Below are positions 43,310 through 50,409 of a DNA stretch of 64,000 nt, one piece after another. This DNA is from CAVUBL01 sp963837945 (GTDB taxonomy: Bacteria > Acidobacteriota > Thermoanaerobaculia > Multivoradales > DATKCC01). Each line of letters starts with the position of its first letter. Within the stretch, counting starts at the first letter, position 1. The DNA lies in NCBI GenBank assembly GCA_963837945.1, contig CAWIQD010000001.1:248001-312000 (forward strand). The letters run 5' to 3'. Below the pieces are notes generated by a model. It did no database searches and was not told where the DNA came from. It saw nothing but the letters and a program-made list of their open reading frames with translations. Made by a program: the position numbers and the translations under genes.

Positions 43310-43357
43310 GTTTGCGTTTCCGGAGGCCCAAGAGGGCCCCGGCGCATCGTTTCCGCC

Positions 43358-43387
43358 ACTTTACCGGCTCGGCATGGCAGATGTCAA
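43358..43387 (-). promoter_or_regulatory. Promoter of the unknown gene 42646-43254
   Basis: On the minus strand a consensus TTGACA (43387-43382) is separated by 18 nt from TAAAGT (43363-43358). Confidence 0.65.
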
Positions 43388-43463
43388 GCGAGCGCTGGGT
43401 CTCGGAGTCCGGTCAGCTCCCGCGGCGCGGAGGACCGGGCGGCCGGCGGCGGCGCGAACCGGG

Positions 43464-43590
43464 TCACCGGGCGCCCAGGGGGTGACGCCAGCGCAGGTCC
43501 GGGAACCGGGCGAAGTCGCCGTCGGTGGTCACGAGCTCGCAGCCGCGCTCGATGGCCAGGGCGGCCAGCAGGCCCAGGCGGGCACCACCA
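43464..43590 (-). pseudogene. 3' fragment of a vapC gene
   Basis: On the minus strand this encodes GLLAALAIERGCELVTTDGD followed by FARFPDLRWRHPLGAR and a stop. It is near-identical to the C-terminus of the intact VapC at 41846-42280. The rest of the toxin and its antitoxin are missing, so this is a relic of a duplicated locus. Confidence 0.8.
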
Positions 43591-43645
43591 GTTCTTAGTC
43601 CACTACCGCAAAAAGGGCTTCAGGCACCCTTCCGCACTTTTGTAG

Positions 43646-44902
43646 TCACGTCTGAGAAGCGGGTGGCACCTTTCCGGCATAGATCGTGAGGAGCACCTCT
43701 GCATCATCGAGGACCCGATACTCTGGCTCGCGTTTAGCAAGCCTCAGGCTCTCACACAAGATAATCGGTACGCCATCCCCCCGCTTCTCCATCAGGAACT
43801 TCCGCTGGAGCTCTCCCGTGGAATCTTCGATCGGAGACCTTGCTAGCAGAGTTGACAGCAGCTCGTTTCGTGTCGACTGGCGGAGAGCGAGCGAATCGAT
43901 CGTAACCGTGTTTGGAAGTGGACCGGGCGAGTACAGCTCCAATCGGTCGTCGAACAGGAACAGTCGAATCTTGGACCCATAGATTGAGTAATCGCGGTGA
44001 GCTACAGCGTTCACGACGGCTTCGAATACTGCTCGAATGCTGAACTGTGGCGCTTCGACACGAGCGGGACTCTTCTGAGCCGCCACCTTCATGTTCTTAC
44101 GGATAAAAACCAAAGCTTCGCGAACCTGCTCGTCCACAGGTCCCGTGATCTCCTTCGCGTCGAGTTGATAGTTGGAGTCCTGGCGCGCTCCTCGGTAGTG
44201 TACGGCTTGAATGAACGCGCCGGGAAGCCACGTTCTCGGTTCGGACGAGCACATGAGGGTGCCCGCGACGGTTGCACGTACTTCACCTGACTCGTCCAGA
44301 GTCAGGATCTTCATCTTTCGTAGGGTAGAGGCAGCGTCTCCTGGAGCGTCCCTGACAAACCTCCGCCATAGGGCCTCGTCCAGGCTTGAAAGCTGCGAAT
44401 CCGGCACAGCCTGCTCATCGAACCGAATCAAGCGCGCCTGGCTCCTCTGCTGAAAAAGCCTCGCAAGGACGTCCGGAGGCATCCTCCGCTTCGAGCTTCC
44501 CTGCCGGTGAAAGTAGCCGCCCGGGCTCTCATGGACGAATAAGCTACGCGGGACCTCGACCTTGAGAACCGGCTTGAGATCGCCGGCGCTATCGGGAAGT
44601 TCCATGCGAAAGGACCGGAAGATGACTGGGGGCTTGATGCTTTCGTTACAGATCTCATAGATGAAGCGTTCGACTGTCTCGAGAAACTCGACGGGGATCC
44701 CGAGGACTTCTCGGCTCCTGTCATCAACGCCTAGTACCAGAACCCCATCGTGCGTGTTGGCGATAGCTGCTATCTCATCTGCTAGATCGTCTCGCCTGGG
44801 CTCGGAGACTCGCTCGCCCCGAAGCAGGACCGCCTTCAGCTCCAGGGACGTGTCTTCTCCCAGACGGATCTGCCGGAGAAGCTCCTCCGGACTGTCATAC
44901 AT
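43646..44902 (-). CDS. AlbA_2 (Schlafen-type) / HATPase domain protein, partner of the TrlF-like ATPase
   Basis: 418 residues. The N-terminal AlbA_2 domain reads EDTSLELKAVLLRGE then EIAAIANTHDGVLVLGVDD, with PGGYFHRQGSSKRRM further on. The C-terminal half has the HATPase_c_4 type N-box VFEAVVNAVAHRDYS and G-box RLELYSPGPLPN. Such proteins are often labelled RecG-like or transcriptional regulators, and Schlafen AlbA_2 domains can be nucleases or ATPases. ATG 44902 overlaps the TrlF stop by 8 nt (ATGTATGA), so the two are translationally coupled. Base composition is clearly less GC-rich than the flanking genes. Confidence 0.8.
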   Translation of the reverse strand: MYDSPEELLRQIRLGEDTSLELKAVLLRGERVSEPRRDDLADEIAAIANTHDGVLVLGVDDRSREVLGIPVEFLETVERFIYEICNESIKPPVIFRSFRMELPDSAGDLKPVLKVEVPRSLFVHESPGGYFHRQGSSKRRMPPDVLARLFQQRSQARLIRFDEQAVPDSQLSSLDEALWRRFVRDAPGDAASTLRKMKILTLDESGEVRATVAGTLMCSSEPRTWLPGAFIQAVHYRGARQDSNYQLDAKEITGPVDEQVREALVFIRKNMKVAAQKSPARVEAPQFSIRAVFEAVVNAVAHRDYSIYGSKIRLFLFDDRLELYSPGPLPNTVTIDSLALRQSTRNELLSTLLARSPIEDSTGELQRKFLMEKRGDGVPIILCESLRLAKREPEYRVLDDAEVLLTIYAGKVPPASQT

Positions 44903-47666
44903 GGCGCCCCTCCAGTGCGATGCGGCGATAGCGCTCCTCGAACGCATCCCGCCCGCCCTCCATTACCTCACAGATCGTGTTGCGGACCGCCTTGTCCTGC
45001 AGACTCCCTTCGCGCTCCTTGTGCGTCTCTCCATTGCGGGCTGCGAGGGCAACGACCAATTCGGCGTCGCCGTTCACCACGATGTTCGGATTGTGGGTGA
45101 CCACGATGATCTGCCGGCGTCGTTTGACCTCCCGAAGCTGTGTCACGATCAGCTCGTAGATCAGGTGGTTGTCCAAGTCGTCTTCGGGCTGATCCAGGAC
45201 GAGTGGTTCGTCTCCGTAGGACAGGAAGAACGCCAGGAGTGCAGCGGTTTTCTGGCCTGGGGAGCCCTCCTGAATGGACCTGAGATTGCCGCCGTCGCCT
45301 GTGGGGCTGTACTGGACGTCGAGCGAGTCCTCGGGGAACCAGAGGTCCAGCCGATCGAGCGTCTCGGGTTGAAGCCTACCAACGTGAGTCGCGAAGCGCT
45401 GGTCCCCAAGTTTGGCCGGATCGTGCGACCCCGCCGCGATCTGCCGAACCCGCTGCTTGACCGCGGTAAGATTCCTCTCTACTTCCTGTGGGTCGTTACC
45501 TTCCCCATAAATCTCCCCGAGCAGACCTCCTTTACCGGGCTTGCCGATGTCCTTATCGAAGGCTCCGCCTTCCCGTTGGAGCAAATGGCGGAACTCTTCC
45601 TCGACGGTTTCGCGGGCTCCGTAGGGGACGACTCGGATGCGAACATAGCGGTTATTCTGCAAGACGGACTGGAGGAACGACCGGCGGGATTCGGTCAGTT
45701 CCCGCCGAATCTCCAACAGGCGCTGCAAGCGAGCAGCCGCTTGCTTCCGCAAGCGATCAACCTCTTTCTTGCGGTCTTTCAACTCCTCGAGGCGCTGCTC
45801 GATGGTCTGCCGACGCTGTACGAGCTCTCCGTAGGCCGAGGGATCTCCGGCGCCTTCGTGCGCCAGGCGGCCTCGAAGCGAGTCATAGGCCTGGATCGCT
45901 GCATCGACGGCCTCCTTCCATGCCGACTGGTCCTTGTCTCGGCGCCAGTCGGAGAGGATCTCGTCGGCACTCGCGGCCAACCTCTCAACTGACTCGCGAA
46001 CCGCTCCCAAGCGCTCTCGCGCCGTGGCGGCACTCGCGCGAAGGGTGCCGTCTTCCTCGGGTTGGGTGTCCAGCGCCGTGGCATCGAGGGGATCCGGGAC
46101 CAGCTCGCTCGCCGCGTCGCGCAGTCGCTCGCCAGTGCCGGTCCAGCTCTCCTCCCACGTCTCAATCGCCCGCTGTTGCCGCCTGCGTTTCTGAAAGGAC
46201 TGGAGAACATCGGCATGTCCCGCGTCTTCGAAGATCGCTAGCTTCCGCTCCACGTCGTCCAGCTCGCCCTTGAGACGTGGCTCCTCTGCGAGACCAGTCT
46301 CGATCTCGCGGGACTTCGCGCGGAGAGCGAGGAGTCGGCTCTCCTCCTCCCTCCAGCGGTTGCTCCATGCCCGGTGATCCACTTTTTGCGCATCATCGAT
46401 GACCCGCAGAAGGGCGAGAGGCGTCTTTGCCAGGTGGAAGATCTGCTTCTGGCTGAAAAGCCGAACGGGAAAGCGTTGGGCGACATCCCCCACCGCAAGG
46501 CGCCAAACACCGCCGGAGTCCTCCTGAATCGCATCCAGACCGCCGGCTGGGGCCCACTGAAGCCGAAACCTCGATCCGTTTTTGCGATAGACCACACGAA
46601 TCTCGGTGCGATCCGTCAGCAGACCGCCGTCCTCTCGACTGGGATAAACCCTCGTGTACTTCTCGAACTCGGGCTTCAGCTCTTCTGGTAGCTCGTTCTC
46701 CCTCCGCAGGGCGACTCGAGCGAGCTCCACGAGAGTGGACTTGCCTGTCCCGCGGCCACCGACGATGCTGTTGAGCCAGGGGTTGAGCACGAGAGTAAAA
46801 GGCTTTGCGCGGCCCATGTAGCGAGCTTGCGAGACCTCGATGGACTCCACCAGAAGCGGCGCGTGCTCGTTGGGGTCGCCCGGCGCCTGGTCGGATCGCA
46901 GGATGGAGAGCGGGCCGTCGAGAAGGGCCAGGCGAAGTCCCTGAAGGCTCGGCACGCCCATCTTGATCCAGGTGAAGTGGCTGCCCGGGTACCGCTGACC
47001 CGGGTGGCCGGATGGGTGATGGCCGTCCGAACCCACGATCTCGGCCCAGTGTACGTCCCTAGCCGCATACAGTGATGGCTTGGTGGCAGAGGGGTCAACA
47101 ACTTCCATCGCAAAGATCTCGCGGCAGCGGAGTGCCTGCTCCAGCGTCTGTCCCTGGAGCTTGAAGAGCCCGTTCTCGCCGTCGACGTGAGCGGGGATCG
47201 CAATCCCGCCTGCCTTCGCGATCTCGGAGACCACCTCTCCGAACGTCTTCGACGTGACGCCGTCGCTCGAGCCCTTGGTCCCGGAGAACCCGACGGCGCC
47301 GCGAAGGGAGTCAACGTCTGATGTAGTCGTATCGCACTCCATGATGGCCAGGACGTGGATGCCACCGTTGACCGAGATTTCCACCCCTGGTAAGAGGTGG
47401 ATCGGCCTGTAGCCCTCTGGCTTCTCCTCTCTCATCTCGCGGAGAGCCCCGTGCAGCTTGTCGATCCAGGCGCCACTGTTGTGATCGGTGACGGCGACAC
47501 AATCGATCCCGGCGCGCATGTAGTCGAGCAGCCACTCCCGCGGTGCGCGCTCCTTGAGTTCCTTCTGCTGCGGTCCCTTGCCGTAATCGTCGGATTTCGG
47601 GGTGTGGGCATGAAGATCGAACTTCCACCAGCGCGCTCCATTCCAATCCCACGACAGTGTGGTCAT
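44895..47666 (-). CDS. TrlF-like protein: PHP domain fused to SMC-like ATPase
   Basis: 923 residues. An N-terminal PHP hydrolase domain keeps its metal ligands: FDLHAHTPKSDD, VAVTDHNSGAW, LLPGVEISVNGGIHVLA, IAIPAHVDGENG and VGSDGHHPSGHPG. An SMC/Rad50-like ATPase follows. Walker A is IVGGRGTGKSTLVEL, then a coiled-coil stretch spans about 430-690 (QRLEELKDRKKEVDRLRKQA). The signature-like region is EGSPGQKTAALLAFFLS, Walker B is EPLVLDQPEDDLDN, and the H-motif is IIVVTHNPNIVV. ATG 47666 follows GGGGAGG. A phosphoesterase or nuclease tied to a DNA-sensing ATPase is the natural inference, and defence is plausible but unproven. Confidence 0.85.
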   Translation of the reverse strand: MTTLSWDWNGARWWKFDLHAHTPKSDDYGKGPQQKELKERAPREWLLDYMRAGIDCVAVTDHNSGAWIDKLHGALREMREEKPEGYRPIHLLPGVEISVNGGIHVLAIMECDTTTSDVDSLRGAVGFSGTKGSSDGVTSKTFGEVVSEIAKAGGIAIPAHVDGENGLFKLQGQTLEQALRCREIFAMEVVDPSATKPSLYAARDVHWAEIVGSDGHHPSGHPGQRYPGSHFTWIKMGVPSLQGLRLALLDGPLSILRSDQAPGDPNEHAPLLVESIEVSQARYMGRAKPFTLVLNPWLNSIVGGRGTGKSTLVELARVALRRENELPEELKPEFEKYTRVYPSREDGGLLTDRTEIRVVYRKNGSRFRLQWAPAGGLDAIQEDSGGVWRLAVGDVAQRFPVRLFSQKQIFHLAKTPLALLRVIDDAQKVDHRAWSNRWREEESRLLALRAKSREIETGLAEEPRLKGELDDVERKLAIFEDAGHADVLQSFQKRRRQQRAIETWEESWTGTGERLRDAASELVPDPLDATALDTQPEEDGTLRASAATARERLGAVRESVERLAASADEILSDWRRDKDQSAWKEAVDAAIQAYDSLRGRLAHEGAGDPSAYGELVQRRQTIEQRLEELKDRKKEVDRLRKQAAARLQRLLEIRRELTESRRSFLQSVLQNNRYVRIRVVPYGARETVEEEFRHLLQREGGAFDKDIGKPGKGGLLGEIYGEGNDPQEVERNLTAVKQRVRQIAAGSHDPAKLGDQRFATHVGRLQPETLDRLDLWFPEDSLDVQYSPTGDGGNLRSIQEGSPGQKTAALLAFFLSYGDEPLVLDQPEDDLDNHLIYELIVTQLREVKRRRQIIVVTHNPNIVVNGDAELVVALAARNGETHKEREGSLQDKAVRNTICEVMEGGRDAFEERYRRIALEGRHV

Positions 47667-47729
47667 CGATCCTCCCCGCTGCGCGTCACTTCCTGATCGA
47701 ACCATAGGGCGACTCCGAGCCGGCTGGGC

Positions 47730-47906
47730 TCAATCCTCAATCCCCAGGAACTCCCGGAGCGCCCGGCGGATCACCTCACTCTTGGAGCAGCGGAGCCGGT
47801 CCGCTGCCGTCTCCAGACGCTCCGCTTCGTCGCGGTGCAGGTAGGCCACCTCTCGGTACAGCTTCCCCACCGTAGGCTCCCGCTTGAGGCGCTCGTTCTT
47901 CGGCAT
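47730..47906 (-). CDS. Small ribbon-helix-helix protein upstream of the TrlF-like gene
   Basis: 58 residues, below usual ORF cut-offs. It reads EVAYLHRDEAERLETAADRL then RCSKSEVIRRALREFLGIED, a CopG/MetJ-like ribbon-helix-helix fold. ATG 47906 lies 7 nt after a TACTCT hexamer on the minus strand, with no ribosome-binding site. It is 63 bp upstream of, and in the same direction as, the TrlF-like gene, so it may regulate the operon or act as its antitoxin-like controller. A CATAG/CTATG dyad upstream (about 47957-47967) is a possible operator. Confidence 0.65.
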   Translation of the reverse strand: MPKNERLKREPTVGKLYREVAYLHRDEAERLETAADRLRCSKSEVIRRALREFLGIED

Positions 47907-48134
47907 GGGTGAAAGAGTATCGAATCAGCACGGACAGACTAGGACCATAGCAGACATAGTCTATGACTAATGCCACCCTATCCGCACGAAGAGGCGCAGC
48001 GCTGCTAATCAAGATGTGGCCGCTGCTTCCAAACTGCAGCCGCCCCGGCCGGTGCGGGAACAACCACCGGAGCTCAACCACCCAGGAGGAAGGCGCCTCA
48101 TGAGCAGCTTGCAGGATAGTAGCTCGCCCGTCGA

Positions 48135-48275
48135 CTAGGCGAACCCCTCGCTCCGGGTCACCCCGTACACCGCGCTCACGGCGAGCTCCAGCGGACAGAC
48201 GCCCCGGGAACTGCTGCCCAGGACCAGCGGCAGCACCTCCGCATCCGACAGCACCTCCCCGCCGACCCGGAGGTT
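48135..48275 (-). pseudogene. Short gene remnant (possibly RadC-like)
   Basis: The frame NLRVGGEVLSDAEVLPLVLG followed by SSSRGVCPLELAVSAVYG ends at TAG 48135. LSDAExLxLxLG...SRGxxxLELA is reminiscent of the UPF0758/RadC N-terminal region, but the match is weak and the frame is far too short. Its upstream side runs straight into the displaced fragment at 48286. The gap 47920-48134 holds only the CATAG dyad and no gene. Confidence 0.3.
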
Positions 48276-48285
48276 CCGCTGGCGC

Positions 48286-48451
48286 CCAGGTGGCGGGCGC
48301 CGTCGTGGATCGGCCGGCCGAGGCGGCTGCGGCGCCCGTGCCGCTGGTCGCGGTTGATGCTCAGGTGGTTCGGCGCGGCGAGGGCCGCGAAGGCCGCGGC
48401 CCCCAGGAGCGCGTCCTGGCGCCGGAGGCAGGCGAGGTGGGAGCCGCCCCC
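48286..48451 (-). pseudogene. Displaced internal fragment of the 42646-43254-type gene
   Basis: The sequence from CCAGGTGG to GCCGCCCCC closely matches 42801-42967 along its whole length with scattered substitutions and no large gap. Only the central part of the gene is present, fused to the truncated hsdM on one side and to the short remnant on the other. Confidence 0.8.
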
Positions 48452-48843
48452 TTCGGCAGCTTGCCCTTGAGGTTCGGGTTGTCGCGCTCGACGGCGAGGA
48501 TGGCGTCATCGATCAACGTGGCGATGTCGGCGCGCGCGGCCTGGTTCTGGAGGTTTTGCCAGCGCGCCTCGGGCGGCACCCAGAAGACTCGCTCGGCGGT
48601 GTACTCGTCCCGGTTCTCGAGCAGGCTTTCGACCTGCCGGCCGGTGATGCCGTCGGCCTTCAGCTCCGCCTGGAGCGCCTCACGCCTCGCCTCGAACGAG
48701 TCCGAGATGTACTTCAGGAAGAGCAGGCCGAGGACGACGTGCTTGTACTCGGCCGCGTCGACCTGGCCGCGGAGGGCGTCCGCGGCCTTCCAAAGGATGT
48801 CGGCGTCGTCGAGATCGGTGTGGGCCGCCGCTTCGTTCGCCAT
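48452..48843 (-). pseudogene. hsdM: Truncated type I restriction-modification methyltransferase subunit (HsdM N-terminus)
   Basis: ATG 48843 begins a clear HsdM_N domain: DDADILWKAADALRGQVDAA, EYKHVVLGLLFLKYISDSFE, ENRDEYTAERVFWVPPEARW and DAILAVERDNPNLKGKLPK. At that point the normal continuation into the N6-adenine methylase domain is replaced by the unrelated fragment at 48286-48451. No HsdS or HsdR is present. It is a relic of a type I system at the tRNA-Ser end of the island. Confidence 0.85.
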
Positions 48844-48945
48844 CGAGCCTGGCCTCCTGGAGTCCCGTGCGACCTCCGAGCGGAGAATCGCTTTCCCGCA
48901 TGGGGACCAAGGTACCATTTCGGTCCCGAACCGAGGCCTCGGATG

Positions 48946-49033
48946 TGGCGGAGGGGGTGGGATTCGAACCCACGGGCCCCGGAGGGCCAACGGTTTTCAA
49001 GACCGCCGCTTTCGACCACTCAGCCACCCCTCC
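48946..49033 (-). tRNA. tRNA-Ser (UGA)
   Basis: An 88-nt class II tRNA on the minus strand, starting GGAGGGGTGGCTGAGTGG, with a long variable arm and encoded CCA. The anticodon loop CTTGAAA gives UGA. It lies 29 bp after the serS stop on the same strand and may be co-transcribed with it. Its 3' end faces the accessory island, the usual orientation for tRNA-targeted integration. Confidence 0.96.
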
Positions 49034-49062
49034 GCGCAGGTGGGGGTGCAGCTTACAGCCTC

Positions 49063-50349
49063 TCACCCCTGCCGCGGCCCGATCGTTTCCATCCCTCCCA
49101 GGTACGGCCGCAGGCGCTCGGGGACGGTGATGGTGCCGTCCGCCTGCTGGTAGTTCTCGAGGACCGCGATCAGGGTGCGGCCGACGGCGAGGCCGGAGCC
49201 GTTGAGGGTGTGGGCGTAGCGGGGCTTGCCGCCGCCTTCGGGGCGGTAGCGGATGTCGGCGCGGCGGGCCTGGAAGTCCTCGCAGTTCGAGCACGAGGAG
49301 ATCTCGCGGTAGGCGCTCTGGCCGGGCAGCCAGACCTCGAGGTCGTAGGTCTTGGCGGCGGAGAAGCCCATGTCGCCGGTCGAGAGCGTCACGACCCGGT
49401 AGGGAAGCCCCAGGAGCTGGAGCACCCGCTCGGCGTTGCCGGTCAGCTCCTCCAGGGCGTCGTAGCTCGTCTCGGGCGTCGTGAAGTGGACCAGCTCCAC
49501 CTTGTTGAACTGGTGCTGGCGGATCAGGCCGCGGACGTCCTTGCCGTAGGAGCCGGCCTCGCTCCGGAAGCAGGGGGTGTAGGCGGCGTAGCGCACGGGC
49601 AGCGCCGCCTCCTCCAGGATCTCGCCGCGGTGGAGATTGGTGACCGGCACCTCGGCGGTGGGCACCAGGTAGAACGGGTAGCCCTCGAGGTGGAAGAGGT
49701 CCTCGGCGAACTTGGGGAGCTGGCCGGTGCCCACGAGCGAGTCGGCGTTGACGATGAACGGCGGCAGCACCTCGGTGTAGCCGTGCTCGCCGGTGTGGAG
49801 ATCGAGCATGAAGGAGATGAGCGCCCGCTCGAGCCGGGCGCCAGCGCCGAAGTAGGCGGTGAAGCGCGCGCCGGCCACCTTGGCGCCGCGCTCGAAGTCG
49901 AGGATGCCGAGCTCGGGCCCCAGATCCCAGTGGGCCTTGGGCTGGAAGTCGAAGCTCCGGGGCTCGCCCACCACCCGCTCGATCCGGTTGGCGGCCTCGT
50001 CCTTGCCCTCGGGCACGCTCTCGTGGGGCAGGTTGGGAATCGAGAGCTCGGCGGCCGCGAGACCCTCGTCGATCTCCGCCAGCCGGCGATCGAGCGTCTC
50101 GATCCGCCCCTTGAGCTCGGAGACCGCGGCGATCTCGGCCTCGGCCGAGCCGCCCTGGCGCTTGATCTCGCCGATTGCCTGGCTCGCCTCGTTGCGCCGG
50201 CGCTTGCCCTCCTCGACCTCGACCAGGAGGGCGCGCCGCTCTTCGTCGAGCCGGGTCCAGGTGGCGAGCAGGTCGGGGTCGGCGCGGCGGGCGGCGAGAC
50301 CGCGCCGGACACGCTCGGGGTCGTTTCTCAAGAGCTCACGCGCGAGCAT
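49063..50349 (-). CDS. serS: Seryl-tRNA synthetase
   Basis: 428 residues, the usual length. The N-terminal coiled-coil arm (about 25-105) binds the long variable arm of tRNA-Ser. Class II motifs follow: motif 2 PCFRSEAGSYGKDVRGLIRQ followed by HQFNKVELV, and motif 3 LNGSGLAVGRTLIAVLENYQ. ATG 50349 lies 8 nt from TAGACT on the minus strand (50363-50358) with no ribosome-binding site, suggesting leaderless translation. The substrate tRNA-Ser(UGA) is encoded immediately downstream. Confidence 0.96.
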   Translation of the reverse strand: MLARELLRNDPERVRRGLAARRADPDLLATWTRLDEERRALLVEVEEGKRRRNEASQAIGEIKRQGGSAEAEIAAVSELKGRIETLDRRLAEIDEGLAAAELSIPNLPHESVPEGKDEAANRIERVVGEPRSFDFQPKAHWDLGPELGILDFERGAKVAGARFTAYFGAGARLERALISFMLDLHTGEHGYTEVLPPFIVNADSLVGTGQLPKFAEDLFHLEGYPFYLVPTAEVPVTNLHRGEILEEAALPVRYAAYTPCFRSEAGSYGKDVRGLIRQHQFNKVELVHFTTPETSYDALEELTGNAERVLQLLGLPYRVVTLSTGDMGFSAAKTYDLEVWLPGQSAYREISSCSNCEDFQARRADIRYRPEGGGKPRYAHTLNGSGLAVGRTLIAVLENYQQADGTITVPERLRPYLGGMETIGPRQG

Positions 50350-50409
50350 GGGGGCGAAGTCTAGCAGTCCGGGGAGGCGATACAATCCGGCCCGACTGCC
50401 GGACGGTTC

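Noticed and set aside
47776..48081. A 101-codon minus-strand frame overlapping the small RHH gene
   Set aside because: Its second half is an out-of-frame read of the RHH coding sequence and its first half has no recognisable features.
48946..49033. A duplicated tRNA 3' end as an attachment-site repeat of the island
   Set aside because: No second copy of the tRNA-Ser(UGA) 3' segment was found between 40.9 and 48.9 kb, so precise island borders are not claimed.
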